Assembly (NCBI RefSeq): GCF_000744705.1
Contig: NZ_JQML01000001.1
Span: 5,280,017-5,344,016, forward strand
Direction: 5' to 3'
DNA from: Streptacidiphilus albus JL83
GTDB taxonomy: Bacteria; Actinomycetota; Actinomycetes; Streptomycetales; Streptomycetaceae
DNA length: 64,000 nt
Under the pieces are notes generated by a model. The model made no database searches. It worked only from the letters and a program-made list of their open reading frames with translations, and was not told the DNA's origin. Numbering within the stretch: position 1 is the first letter of the stretch; each line of letters begins with the position of its first letter. Both the position numbers and the translations under genes were made by a program. This document shows positions 15,322 to 25,183 of the stretch, piece by piece.

Positions 15322-15353
15322 GCCGCTGTGGTCGGGGCCCCGACCACAGCGGC
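15322..15353. terminator. Perfect 32-bp palindrome after the anti-sigma-like gene
   Basis: GCCGCTGTGGTCGGGG is directly followed by its exact complement. It ends 9 bp after the stop of the minus-strand gene at 15362 and is probably its terminator, working in both directions. Confidence 0.75.
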
Positions 15354-15361
15354 AGCACGGG

Positions 15362-16324
15362 CTAGCCCGCGATGGAGATTCCGGCTTCGCCGTTCCCGGG
15401 GATGGCGGCGGACCGGCTGGTGGCGCACACCAGTCCCACCGTGCCCGGGATGACGGTCGGCGAGTTGACCGTGCCGGCCATCACGCCGAACTTGCACTGC
15501 GCGGGGAGCGACTGCCCGATCCGGTCCCAGGCCGGCGAGGTGACGATCGCCGTCATCTGCTGCGCCGTCAGCGCCTGTCCCGCGGCCTGCGTCGCCGCGT
15601 GCGCGGCGTCCGTGACCTCGTCCAGGTGCACCGACTGACCGCTGGGGCCGTACCAGTACACGTCCCAGATGGTGGCGCCCTGGCCGTTCAGCGAGTTCTT
15701 GAAGCCCAGGTCCACGATGAGGGTGCCACCGTTGACGGAGGTCTTGGTGCAGGTCTCGTGGGGCGCCTCGGCAGCGGTGGGGCAGTGGACCTGGTAGTTG
15801 TCCATCGAGGTGATCAGCACGACCGCGGAGGTGCCGGTGGAGGTCTTGAGCCCGGTCTGCGCCCGGCCCCCCGACGTGCCCTTGATGTTGATCAGCGTGG
15901 GTACGGAGGCCTGGATGCGGCCGTTGTCCCCCTCGTCGTCCTTGATCGAGGTGTCGGACCCGGCCGGGAGCAGCGACTTCAGGGTCTGCTCCATGTAGGC
16001 CGGCATCCAGGCCGTGCCGGCCTGGGCCGCCGCGGCCTTCTTGGTGTCGTCGGCCGTGGGCGTGGTCTTGATCTTCACCGTGGGCGCGGCCGCAGCCCCG
16101 ACCACGGTCGGCCCGTGGCCGCCGGTCAGCAGCGGCACGCCCACGGCGGCGACCACGCCGAGCGCGGCCACGCTCGCCAGCGTCCGCTTGACGATGGCCG
16201 TGCGCCGGATCCGACGACCCCGGACCACCGCCCCGGCGTAGATGTCCCCCGGAGCGGGCTGGACGGCCGACTCGGCCGCCGCCCTGAGCTCCTGCGCGAA
16301 TGCAGCCTCAATGTCAGATGACAT
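15362..16324 (-). CDS. Membrane-anchored partner protein of ECF sigma factor
   Basis: 320 residues. A cytoplasmic N-terminus (SSDIEAAFAQELRAAAESAVQPAPGDIYAGAVVRGRR) is followed by one membrane segment at about 45-65 (TLASVAALGVVAAVGVPLL) and an exported domain with four Cys (HCPTAAEAPHETC, QCKFGVMAG, VCATS). It starts 54 bp downstream of a SigE-type sigma gene on the same strand. Position and topology are those of anti-sigma or sensor proteins co-encoded with SigE-family sigma factors in Streptomyces, but no zinc HxxxCxxC anti-sigma motif is visible. Confidence 0.6.
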   Translation of the reverse strand: MSSDIEAAFAQELRAAAESAVQPAPGDIYAGAVVRGRRIRRTAIVKRTLASVAALGVVAAVGVPLLTGGHGPTVVGAAAAPTVKIKTTPTADDTKKAAAAQAGTAWMPAYMEQTLKSLLPAGSDTSIKDDEGDNGRIQASVPTLINIKGTSGGRAQTGLKTSTGTSAVVLITSMDNYQVHCPTAAEAPHETCTKTSVNGGTLIVDLGFKNSLNGQGATIWDVYWYGPSGQSVHLDEVTDAAHAATQAAGQALTAQQMTAIVTSPAWDRIGQSLPAQCKFGVMAGTVNSPTVIPGTVGLVCATSRSAAIPGNGEAGISIAG

Positions 16325-16378
16325 GTCATACCTCTGTCTTGTCGTCGAGAAAAGTTCTGAAATTCCGGGGACGGGAGG

Positions 16379-16936
16379 TCAGCGCTCGGCGATCTCGGCC
16401 ATGCTGCTGCCCAGCACCCCGCGCAGCCGCTCCAGCGCCCGACTGCTGCGCGAGCGGACCGCCGTGGATGAGAGCCGCAGGGCCGTCGCCGTCTCCTCGA
16501 CGCTCCGGTCCTCCCAGTACCGCAGCACCAGCACCGCCCGGTCCTGCGGCGCGAGCTGCCGCAGTGCGGCCAGCAGCGTCACCCGGAGGGCGGGATCCTC
16601 GTCCCCGGCTGTGCTGCTCTCCCGCTCGGCCAGCATCTCGGTCGGCCGTTCACTGCTGCTGTGCTTGCGCCGCTGCGATATGAAGACGTTGACCAGTACC
16701 GTCTGCGCGTAACCGACGGGGTTGTCGAGCCGGGGCAGTCGTCCCCAGCGGGCGAACATCCGCCCCAGCGTCTCCTGGACCAGGTCCTCGGCCAGGTGTG
16801 AGTCCCCGGCCGCCAGCAGGAACGCCGTCCGGAACAGTTGCCCGCCCCGAACCACCGCGAACTCCTGGAAGTCGATCGGCTCCTGCGTCCGGACCCGCGA
16901 CCGTGCTGCCGTACCGAGGGCTGTCGTGTGCTCCAT
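16379..16936 (-). CDS. SigE-family ECF RNA polymerase sigma factor
   Basis: 185 residues from ATG 16936; GTG 16960 is a possible earlier start. Region 2: FQEFAVVRGGQLFRTAFLLAAGDSHLAEDLVQETL, with the usual DLVQETL helix. Region 4: LRQLAPQDRAVLVLRYWEDRSVEETATALRLSSTAVRSRSSRAL, a clear HTH for -35 recognition. This matches the small SigE-type ECF sigma factors abundant in actinomycetes. The first gene of a two-gene unit with the membrane protein at 15362. Confidence 0.92.
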   Translation of the reverse strand: MEHTTALGTAARSRVRTQEPIDFQEFAVVRGGQLFRTAFLLAAGDSHLAEDLVQETLGRMFARWGRLPRLDNPVGYAQTVLVNVFISQRRKHSSSERPTEMLAERESSTAGDEDPALRVTLLAALRQLAPQDRAVLVLRYWEDRSVEETATALRLSSTAVRSRSSRALERLRGVLGSSMAEIAER

Positions 16937-17151
16937 GACCAACTGACGTCGCGGCCGCACGCTTCTGTTGCAGCCGGAGCCCGAGAATCTTCTGACGGGT
17001 CGAGCCCGGTCAGTACCCGTCGGAGCCGTCGGGGGTTCCGTCTCCCCCTGTGGTCTGCCGCAGAGCCTTCTCCTCCCACGTTGTGATCACCCTTCAGATC
17101 AATAGACGTGTCGGGAGGGCCGTTGTGTCGCAGCCGAATCTGTGACCGGAA

Positions 17152-18351
17152 TCACATCTGCGCCGAGGGCCCGTGCTCGGCGCTGTGCCCGGTGTGGGTG
17201 CCGTGCCCGGTGTGGCCGGGGTCGGGGGCGCCGCCCATCATGCGCAGCATGGCGCCGCCCCCGGTGCGCCGGAAGCGGATCAGCAGGACGGCGGCCAGGG
17301 CGAGGAAGGCGATGTTGAGGAAGGTGGTGTAGTTCCAGCTCACACCCTCCATCGGGATCTTCGCGCGGCGCTGCTCGGGGACGAGGCCCAGGCCGCCGAA
17401 GAGGAGCTCGACCACGTAGCCGGCCACGACCATGGCTGCGTAGGAGGTGCCGGCCAGGAACACGGCCATCCGCAGCCCGTAGTACTTCCGGTAGATGTTG
17501 AGGATCGGGAGGATCAGCAGGTCGGCGAAGATGAACGCGACCACCCCGCCGAAGCTGATGCCGCCCTTCCACAGCACGACCGCCAGCGGCACGTTGCCGA
17601 TCGAGCAGACGAAGGAGACGACCGCGACCAGCGGGCCGATCAGCGGGCCCCAGAGCTCGGACGCCAGCGGGTGGCCGTCGAAGAAGAAGGTGCGCCAGAA
17701 CGAGTCCGGCACCCAGGCGGCGATCGCGCCCGCGATCAGCAGACCGATGACCAGGTCGCGCAGGATCGCGGCCCACTCCATCACGAAGACGTGCGCCACC
17801 GAGGTGAAGCCCTCGCGGGAGAACAGCCGCCGGGTGAAGGACCCCGGTGCGGCGATGGACATGTCCATCGCCGCATGGCCCTCCATCGACCCGGCCAGGC
17901 CGCGTTCGGCCTGCTCGCGGGCGTCGCGCAGCAGTCTGTCGCGCAGGAGCAGGCGGAACAGCACGGCCAGGACCACGATCATGATCGGGCCGCCGACGAA
18001 CTCGGCCGCGGTGAACTGCCAGCCCATCAACAGGGCCAGAATCACTCCGAGTTCGACGACCAGATTGGTGGAGGCGATCTCGAACGCCATCGCCGCGGTG
18101 AAGTCGGCGCCCTTGCGGAACAGTGAGCGGGCCAGGGCGACCGCCGCGTACGAGCAGGAGGAGGAAGCCGAGCCGAGCAGGGCGGCGCGGGCCAGGGTGC
18201 GCGGGCGGTCGTCGCCCAGCAGCCGCACGACGGTGGACTTGCGCACCACTGCCTGCACGATCGCGGACAGCAGGAACCCGAGGATCAGGGCCCAGGTGAT
18301 CTCCCAGGTCATCGACCCGGTGATGGACAGCGCGTGCCGGACGGCGTGCAT
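17152..18351 (-). CDS. Permease of the UPF0718/ArsP (YraQ) family
   Basis: 399 residues with about eight to ten membrane segments. The conserved SASSSCSYAAVALARSLF (residues about 60-77) and CSIGNVPLAVVLWKGGISFGGVVAFIFADLLILP in the second half are diagnostic of this permease family. The middle loop has Met/His-rich sequence (SMEGHAAMDMS) and the C-terminal tail is His-rich (PGHTGHGTHTGHSAEHG), both suited to metal binding. A CsoR-type box 56 bp upstream suggests induction by copper; family members move metalloids or metal complexes. Substrate not proven. Confidence 0.8.
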   Translation of the reverse strand: MHAVRHALSITGSMTWEITWALILGFLLSAIVQAVVRKSTVVRLLGDDRPRTLARAALLGSASSSCSYAAVALARSLFRKGADFTAAMAFEIASTNLVVELGVILALLMGWQFTAAEFVGGPIMIVVLAVLFRLLLRDRLLRDAREQAERGLAGSMEGHAAMDMSIAAPGSFTRRLFSREGFTSVAHVFVMEWAAILRDLVIGLLIAGAIAAWVPDSFWRTFFFDGHPLASELWGPLIGPLVAVVSFVCSIGNVPLAVVLWKGGISFGGVVAFIFADLLILPILNIYRKYYGLRMAVFLAGTSYAAMVVAGYVVELLFGGLGLVPEQRRAKIPMEGVSWNYTTFLNIAFLALAAVLLIRFRRTGGGAMLRMMGGAPDPGHTGHGTHTGHSAEHGPSAQM

Positions 18352-18406
18352 GGGGCCTCCAGTGGTGTCGGGTTGCTGTCGGACCGCCCGATGGCATCAA
18401 CCGATT

Positions 18407-18421
18407 TACCCCTGGGGGGTA
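18407..18421. promoter_or_regulatory. CsoR-like copper operator
   Basis: TACCCCTGGGGGGTA is the interrupted G/C-tract palindrome with flanking TA that actinobacterial CsoR repressors bind. It is 56 bp upstream of the permease start. Confidence 0.65.
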
Positions 18422-18459
18422 CTTCTCGCACCGGCGACGGCGTGTCGCCGGGCCGCGGC

Positions 18460-19248
18460 TCAGCCGTTGGCCGGGTTGGCCGAGCTGACGGCGTCGGCGA
18501 CGGTGCTGCGGTAGAGGCCGAGGAAGGGGCTCTTGACGTAGGGGTTGCCGCCGCCGCTGCCCTCCTCGGTGATGGTGGTGTTGACGGTGTCGGCGTCGGG
18601 CAGCTCGGTCGTGGCGATCGCCGAGAGGGTGTTGTACTGCTTGCTCGCGCCGGAGGTGGCGTGGCTGGGGTCGAGGTCCACCACCGCGTAGGCGTGGGCG
18701 CCGGCGTAGATCGGGAAGTAGGGCGGGCCGCCGAGGCCGCCGGGGACGGCGGGCTGCACCGTCTCGGGGGTGCCGCTGGTGGTGTTGACGGTCGCGCTGT
18801 TGTCGATGGCGACCGTGGGGTAGTAGGTCAGGCCGCAGGAGGCGCTGCCGGTGTTGGTGACCTCGATCAGCCGCTTGGTGACACCCAGCGCGGAGTCGTA
18901 GGACGCCTTGACTGTCAGCTGGCCGCCGGTGCAGGGGTGCTTGTAGGCGTAGGAGTCGCTGGTGGCACTGGTGCCGGCGGCGCCCGGGGCGGTGGTGGGT
19001 GCGGCGGCGGAGCCGGAGGAGTGCGGCGCGGCGGACTTGGACGGCTGCGCGGGGGAGGAAGGGGTGGCCGGACCCGACGCCGGAGCCGAGGCCGAGGCAG
19101 CGGTCGGAGCCGAGGCCGACCCGGACGCCGGGGCGCTGCCTCCGGCGGAGATGTTGCCGGAGGCGTTGCCGTTGCACGCGGTCAGCGCCAGCGTGGTCGC
19201 GGCGGCGAGGAGGGCGAGCGGCAGGATACGGCGACGGCTGTGCTTCAT
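18460..19248 (-). CDS. DUF4232-type secreted lipoprotein
   Basis: ATG 19248 after GGGGGACACC; 262 residues. Signal peptide KHSRRRILPLALLAAATTLALTAC with lipobox LTAC and Cys24-25 as lipid site. A Ser/Ala/Pro linker (residues 30-95) leads to a beta-sandwich domain with CTGGQLTVKA, EVTNTGSASCGLTYYP, and FPIYAGAHAYAVVDL, the pattern of DUF4232 proteins common in Streptomyces. Exposed on the outer face of the membrane; function unknown. Confidence 0.82.
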   Translation of the reverse strand: MKHSRRRILPLALLAAATTLALTACNGNASGNISAGGSAPASGSASAPTAASASAPASGPATPSSPAQPSKSAAPHSSGSAAAPTTAPGAAGTSATSDSYAYKHPCTGGQLTVKASYDSALGVTKRLIEVTNTGSASCGLTYYPTVAIDNSATVNTTSGTPETVQPAVPGGLGGPPYFPIYAGAHAYAVVDLDPSHATSGASKQYNTLSAIATTELPDADTVNTTITEEGSGGGNPYVKSPFLGLYRSTVADAVSSANPANG

Positions 19249-19540
19249 GGTGTCCCCCGGGGAGTCCGTGTGGCTGCGTGGTTTCAATCACCTACACGAC
19301 CGGGCCGGCCCCGCAGTTTCGCCCGTTCCGTCACAACCCGCGTTACCGGGAGTGGACCTGACTGAGACACAGCACCGGCCCCGACCTGCGCCAACGGGAT
19401 CCGCCTCGGGCAGGTGGCGCTCCGTCGAACTCTCCGGAGCGTTCGGTGACGGTGGCGGAGCAGCGATTGACCGAAGCGGAACCGGGCCTAAAGTATGTGA
19501 AGGATCATCGGATTCGCATGTGAGTGGCAGGGGCGGCACC

Positions 19541-20380
19541 GTGGCTGACGAGTTGCACTGGATGAAGCCGGGCGAGAACGACGCGCCCTCGGTGGAGCTG
19601 CGGACGGACATCCCGCATCCCGCGCGGATCTACGACTATCTGCTCGGAGGAAAGGACAATTTCCCGGCCGACCGCGAGGCCTCCGCCGAGATCTCCTCCG
19701 TCTGGCCGAACCTGCCGAAGTCGATGCGGGCGAACCGGAGCTTCATGCGGCGGGTGACGCACTACCTCGCGGCGGAGCGGGGCATCCGCCAGTTCCTGGA
19801 CATCGGCACCGGGCTGCCGACCTCGCCCAACCTGCACGAGGTGGCGCAGGCCGTGGACCCGACGGCGCGGGTCGCCTACGTCGACAACGACCCCATGGTG
19901 CTGGTGCACGCCCGCGCCCTGCTGGCCAGTACGCCCGAGGGTCGGACCACCTACATCGACGCCGACCTGCACGACGCCGAGTCCATCCTGACCTCGCCGA
20001 CCCTGTTGGAGACGCTGGACCTGGAGCAGCCGGTCGCGCTCAGCCTGATCGCCGTGCTGCAGTTCGTCACCGACGAGGACGCGGCCCACTCGATCATCGA
20101 CGGGCTGATCAGGCAGCTGGCGCCGGGCAGCTTCCTGGCGCTGTCCACGGTCACCGCCGACAGCGCGCCGGAAGAGGTGACCCGCGGCATCGCCGCCTAC
20201 GCGGCGCGCGGCATCCCGGAGCGGATCCGCACCCGGGAGGAGGTCGAACTGCTCTTCAGTGGCCTGGAGTTGGTGGACCCGGGCGTCTGCCTGGTGCACC
20301 GCTGGCACCCGGACGCGGAGTCCGCGGCCACCCTCGACGAGCACGTCCACATGCACGGCGGCGTCGCCGTCAAGGCCTGA
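19541..20380 (+). CDS. DUF574-type S-adenosyl methyltransferase
   Basis: 279 residues. The start is GTG 19541 with AGGGG eight bases upstream; GTG 19520 is possible. Family hallmarks: PHPARIYDYLLGGKDNFPAD near residue 30, RQFLDIGTGLPT for SAM binding, AYVDNDPMVLVHARALL, and TPEGRTTYIDADLHD. The family is large in actinomycetes; targets are unknown. Monocistronic: convergent to the terpene synthase with a terminator between, and 292 bp of featureless DNA upstream. Confidence 0.88.
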   Translation: MADELHWMKPGENDAPSVELRTDIPHPARIYDYLLGGKDNFPADREASAEISSVWPNLPKSMRANRSFMRRVTHYLAAERGIRQFLDIGTGLPTSPNLHEVAQAVDPTARVAYVDNDPMVLVHARALLASTPEGRTTYIDADLHDAESILTSPTLLETLDLEQPVALSLIAVLQFVTDEDAAHSIIDGLIRQLAPGSFLALSTVTADSAPEEVTRGIAAYAARGIPERIRTREEVELLFSGLELVDPGVCLVHRWHPDAESAATLDEHVHMHGGVAVKA

Positions 20381-20401
20381 CGCCCCCGGCGGACGCCCCG
20401 G

Positions 20402-20440
20402 CGTCCCCGGGGCGGCGGTACCGCCGCCGCCCCGGGGACG
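20402..20440. terminator. Bidirectional hairpin terminator
   Basis: A 17-bp perfect stem CGTCCCCGGGGCGGCGG / CCGCCGCCCCGGGGACG with a 5-base loop sits between the convergent methyltransferase and terpene synthase genes. Confidence 0.8.
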
Positions 20441-20449
20441 TGTGAGCGC

Positions 20450-21496
20450 TCACCTCTGCGAGGCGGTTCCGGCGGCCCTGGCGGAGAGCAACGGTTCCAG
20501 GTGGCCCGGGCGGTCCACCGGGAGCGAGCCCTGCGGCCGGTAGCGGGCGGTGCGGCTCTCCCAGTCGAAGTAGCCCCCCATCCAGGCGATCAGCCCGTCC
20601 GCGTAGCGCTCGACGGCCAGCCGCTCGTCCCGGCGCAGCCCGAGCCGTTCGCACAGCTCCGGGATCTCGACCGCCAGTTGCAGGTACTGGTCGATCATCC
20701 ACTGGGCCTCGGCCAGCACTGCGACGCTGGCCTCCTCGCGCTTGCACTGGCGCTGGTGCTGCAGGATCACGACCAGGTTGTAGACGTCGCCGCGCGGTGC
20801 CTCCTTGTCGTAGGAGTAGACATCGTTGCTGAACGCCGGCGCGTCGGCCGCCAGTTGGCGCATCAGCCGCAACTGCGGGCTGTGGAAGGCGGCCGGCGGC
20901 ACCTCGGCCTCGAAGCGTTCGATCATGTCGAGCACGGTCTCGGTGCCGTCCGCGCCCCGGCGCAGCATCAGATAGGCGGCCCGGTCCGGGATGGTGGGAT
21001 CGACGCCCTCGGCCTCGGCCTCGGCCGCGAGGGTCCGGCCGAGCGCCTCGTTCGGATGAGCGGCGAAGTACCACTCCCAGTTGGTGGCGGCACGGGCGCG
21101 CCAGCGCGAGGACATGCCGGCGGAACTGCGTCGCCAGAGGTCGCGGAAGGAGGAGGTGACAGGGGAGTCGGAGGGTCCGGTCGGCTCGCCGTGGGCGATC
21201 CGGATCAGCGGATCGCAGGCCGCGGCGACGGCGGACGGGTGCAGCCCGAGCTCATCGTCGAACTGGTCGTCGAAGAGGAAGTAGAAGCTGAAGAGGTCGG
21301 TGGCGAGGCACAGGTCCTCGGCGCCGAGGTCGGGGAAACTGCGGGCAGCCAGATCGGGTATGTCCCAGCGTGTGTACAGCGCGACCGCTTCGGACCCGGT
21401 CAGCATGCCGTGTCCCCGCAGCCAGTCGAGGTTGTGAGCCTCGGCGGTGTCGCGGTGCTCGTTGAAACGCCTGGGGTAGGGGAGGTTCAGCTCCAC
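20450..21496 (-). CDS. Class I terpene synthase (sesquiterpene cyclase type)
   Basis: 348 residues. The aspartate-rich motif is F-D76-D77-Q-F-D-D-E; the NSE triad is N224-D-V-Y-S228-Y-D-K-E232; the effector Arg lies in LMLRRG near 179 and the terminal RY pair in SRTARYR near residue 316. All catalytic elements are thus intact. It cyclises a linear isoprenyl diphosphate, most likely farnesyl diphosphate given the length; the product cannot be predicted. GTG 21496 start; the GAGGAG site is 13 bases away, rather distant. Divergent from a LAL regulator that may control it. Confidence 0.9.
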   Translation of the reverse strand: MELNLPYPRRFNEHRDTAEAHNLDWLRGHGMLTGSEAVALYTRWDIPDLAARSFPDLGAEDLCLATDLFSFYFLFDDQFDDELGLHPSAVAAACDPLIRIAHGEPTGPSDSPVTSSFRDLWRRSSAGMSSRWRARAATNWEWYFAAHPNEALGRTLAAEAEAEGVDPTIPDRAAYLMLRRGADGTETVLDMIERFEAEVPPAAFHSPQLRLMRQLAADAPAFSNDVYSYDKEAPRGDVYNLVVILQHQRQCKREEASVAVLAEAQWMIDQYLQLAVEIPELCERLGLRRDERLAVERYADGLIAWMGGYFDWESRTARYRPQGSLPVDRPGHLEPLLSARAAGTASQR

Positions 21497-21712
21497 GATT
21501 GGGTTGCATCTCCTCTCTCGGTCGAAAGCATTCGATCGCGACGCTACTGCAAGTAGGCAACTTCTTGCAGTCTGCTATAGGACAACTGCCCATACCGTGA
21601 CCATGGCTGATGGCTGGGCAGTTGCTGAATGCACGGCAAAACCACCCCGCGTCGCAAGGTGAGTGGATAGCCTCGACAGAGGGTGCGGACAGCGAGCGAG
21701 TGGGAGCGAACG

Positions 21713-24700
21713 GTGAGCGATCACGGAGGCGCGGGCGGTGCGGATGCCGCCCGGGGCGGCGCGGCCGACCGCAGGATCGACGACCGGCGGATCGACGAGC
21801 ACGGGCTCTACACCAGTGGCCTCTACGAGCGCGCCGAGGTGATGGAGGTCGTCGAGAGCGCGTTGACCCGGCTCTGCGAGGGCTACCGCAACGGCGACAC
21901 CGACATCGGCACCCTGCTCCGGTTCAGCGGCGAGGCCGGTCTGGGCAAGACCGCCCTGCTGGGCGAGCTGCGCCGGAGCGCCCGCGCCCGGCAGGACCAC
22001 TGCCTGGTCCTCTACGCCCGCGGCGGCGAGCAGCAGCGCAACGTCCCGTTCCACGTGGTCCGGCAGTTGCTGCAGCCCACCCTGCTGCGGAAGTCCGTTC
22101 CCGAGCGGCGGGAGTTCCTGGAGGGCGGCTGGCTGGACCTGGCCGCGCCGGCGCTCGGCCTGGTCCCGGCCTCCGACGCGGTGGGCCTTCCGGTGCCGCC
22201 CGACCCGCAGGGCATCAGGGACGCCCTGGACCTGCTGCTGACCCAACTCGCGGTCCGGATGGGGCCGCTGGTCGTGGTCGTGGACGACCTGCACTGGGCC
22301 GACCCGGAGTCGCTGGCCTGGCTGGTCGCCTTCGCCTCCCGGCTGCCCGGGGTCCCGCTGCTGATGGCGCTGGCGTTCCGCCCGGAGAGCCTGCCGATGG
22401 CCGGGGATCCGCTGCTCAGTCCCGTTCTCGGCGGCAGCGACGGACTGCTGAGTCTGCGTCAGCTCGGTCCGGTGTCCGTCGAGACCCTGGTCCGGCAGGA
22501 GCTGGGCGCCGACGCCGACGACATGTTCTGCCGCGAGTGCTGGTCCAAGACCGGTGGCAACCCCTACGACCTGGTCGCTCTGATCGCCAGGCTGCGGGAG
22601 CGGTCCATGCCGCCGAACGACGAGTACCTGAGCGAGATCGGCGGGCTGGTCGCCGCCAACAAGGGCCCCGGGATCGCCCGTCGGCTGGAGAAGCTCGGGA
22701 CCGACGCCTACCGCTTCGCCTACGCGGCGGCCATCCTCGACACCCAGATCGACCCGGACATGGCCGCCAACATCGCGGGCCTCAACCCGGCCGCCGCGCG
22801 CACCGCGGTGGAGAAGCTGCGCGCCGAGCGGCTGCTGCGCTCGGACTACAAGCCCGACGGCACGACCACCCTGGAGTTCGTCCACCCCACCATCGGCACC
22901 GCCCTGTACGAGACCATGCTGTCGCCCAGCATGCGCACCGCGATGCACGGCAAGGCCGCGCGCGAGATCATCGACGCCGGGCTCAGCATGGCGGAGGCGT
23001 CCCGGCACCTGCTGGAGACCCACCCCGAGGACGACCTGACGGTTGTCGAGCAGCTCCGGCAGGCCGCCGACGAGCACCTGGCGATGGGCGCGCCCGCGGC
23101 GGCGCACCGCTGTCTGGAGCGCGCCCTGCGGGAGCCCCCGGCCGAGGAGGACCGGGCCGACGTGCTGTTCGAGCTGGGCCGCTCGGCCCTGCTGACCGAC
23201 CCGACGGTGACCGTCAACCACCTGCGGGCCGCCCTCACCACCCAGCCCGGCCTGCGGGTGCAGCGCCGGGAGGAGGTCGTGCTGCGGCTCGGCCAGGCCC
23301 TCGGCCACAGCAACCAGATGGGCGAGGCGGCCCGGGTGACCGCGGAGGAGGTCGAGCGGACCCAGCCGGGGCCGGCCCGGGTGCTGCTGGAGACGGCGTA
23401 CTACATGTGGCGCGGCTTCCTGCGGGACGTCCCCGACGGCCCCGGGCACTCGCAGCGGCTGGCCGAGCTGTCCGCCGCGCGCGGTGACGGCGGGGCCAGC
23501 TCGCACGCCGTCCAGGTGCTCCGGGCCTGGGACCTCACCTTGCGCGGCGAGGACTCCCAGCAGGTGGTGGAGCTGGCCGGGTACGCCTTCGAGGACGGCA
23601 GCCTGGTCCGCGACATCGGCTGGACCAACACCATCTGGGGCTTCGAGATCCCGATCGTCCTCTGCCTGTCCTACATCTACAACGACCGGCTCGACCTCGC
23701 CTCGGAGCTGGCCAACGAGGGCGCCAACACCTACGAGCTGGCCGGGTGGAGCGGCGGCCACCTGGCCTTCGTCAACTTCGTGCGCGGGCTGGCGCTGTTC
23801 CGCTGGGGCCGGCTGGCGGAGGCGGAGTCCTTCCTCCGGTCGACCCTGCGCAGCTCGCTCCGGCTGGGCCGGGGCCTGCCGCTGGAGTGGGACGTCATCG
23901 GCGTCCTCTGCGAGACCCTGATGGCCCGGGGCCGGCTGCAGGAGGCGGTGGACCTCGCCCAGCAGTACGGCTTCGGTCCGCCCTTCCCGCCGGTCATGGT
24001 CCTGCCGGACGCGCCCACCCTGTACGGGCGGCTGCTGCTGGCGCAGGGACGGCGGAAGGATGCGGTGCAGCAGCTGGAGCAGGCGGGCGCCGGGCTGGAG
24101 GCACGCGGTTGGCGCAACCCGGTCTGGGCGCCCTGGGCCGGCGAGCTGGCCCGCGCCCTCGCGCCGGAGTCGCCCGAACGGGCGGCGGAGCTGGCCGAGA
24201 AGGCACTCCAGGACGCGGAACGGGTGGGCAGCAACTCCGCGATCGGCATCGCGCTGCGGACCAAGGCGGCGCTGGCCGCCCCGGCCGAGGCGCTCGACCT
24301 GCTCCGGCAGTCGGTGGGAGGCGCTCGGCAAGTCGCCCGCGGCCTACGAGCACGCCCTGGCGCTGGTCGACTACGGCTCCGCGCTCCGCCGGGCGGGGCG
24401 TCCCCGGGACGCGGTCAGCGTGCTGGAGCAGGGCGTCGAGCTGGCCACCCAGTGCGGTGCGGACGGGCTGAGCGCGCGCGGTCAGGGGGAGCTGGTGGCG
24501 GCCGGTGCGAGCCCGCACCGGATGCGCGCGGTGGAGACGCGGGCGCTGAACGCCCGTGAGCGCCAGGCGGCGGAACTCGCCGTCGAGGGCCTGACGGTGC
24601 GCAAGATCGCCGCCCGGATGCGGGTGAGCGAGAATGAGGCCCGACGGCTGCTGGCCTCGGCCCACCGCAAGGTCGGCGCCGGTCCCGAGGGGCTGTCCCG

Positions 24701-24722
24701 GGCCCTGGAACCGGGGGAATAG
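21713..24722 (+). pseudogene. LAL-type (LuxR) ATPase regulator, frameshifted near its 3' end
   Basis: GTG 21713 has GGGAG upstream. N-terminal AAA ATPase: LYERAEVMEVV, Walker A GEAGLGKTALL, Walker B LVVVVDDLHWADPES. A long helical repeat region follows, and a C-terminal HTH NARERQAAELAVEGLTVRKIAARMRVSENEARRLL that replaces the canonical LuxR residues. The first frame ends at 24559; the HTH is in the next frame. One extra G in GTGGGAGG (24316-24318) explains this: VEALGKSPAAYEHALALVDYG then continues smoothly. Corrected length is 1002 residues. As read, the regulator lacks its DNA-binding domain, and the terpene gene next to it could be silent. A sequencing error is the main alternative. Confidence 0.85.
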
Positions 24723-24798
24723 GGCCGGTCCGGCACTGGTTGGACCCTGGCAGCGCAGCACCGAGCAGCAGATCGAGCCGAAAGCAGGTCAACGCACC

Positions 24799-25170
24799 AT
24801 GAGCACTCTCGAGCTCACCAAGGACAACTTCAACGAGGTCGTCGAGAAGAACGACTTCGTCCTGATCGACTTCTGGGCGGCCTGGTGCGGTCCCTGCCGC
24901 GGCTTCGCCCCGGTGTACGACAAGGCGGCCGAGGACAACCCGGACCTGGTCTTCGCCAAGGTGGACACCGAGGCCCAGCAGGAGCTGGCCGGTGCCTTCG
25001 AGATCCGCTCCATCCCCACGCTGATGATCATCCGTGACCGCACGGTGGTCTTCTCGCAGCCCGGTGCGCTCCCCGCCCCCGCCCTGGAGGACCTGATCAA
25101 GCAGGCCCGGGCGCTGGACATGGACGAGGTGCGGCGCGAGGCGGAGCAGCAGCAGGGCGCGTCCGAGTAG
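24799..25170 (+). CDS. trxA: Thioredoxin
   Basis: 123 residues, ATG 24799. The active site WCGPC is at residues 29-33 (Cys30, Cys33) with the usual FWAAWCGPC context; the cis-proline is in SIPTLMII. It reduces disulfides in cytosolic proteins using thioredoxin reductase. The C-terminus carries a charged tail (DMDEVRREAEQQQGASE) that is longer than in E. coli TrxA but common in Streptomyces paralogues. Which of the several Streptomyces thioredoxins it corresponds to cannot be said. Confidence 0.92.
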   Translation: MSTLELTKDNFNEVVEKNDFVLIDFWAAWCGPCRGFAPVYDKAAEDNPDLVFAKVDTEAQQELAGAFEIRSIPTLMIIRDRTVVFSQPGALPAPALEDLIKQARALDMDEVRREAEQQQGASE

Positions 25171-25183
25171 CCAGCGGAGGTCC

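Noticed and set aside
21575..24331. A 918-residue minus-strand protein
   Set aside because: It is antisense to the LAL regulator, is low-complexity (Gly/Gln/Arg) and has no domain; such open antisense frames are normal in high-GC coding DNA.
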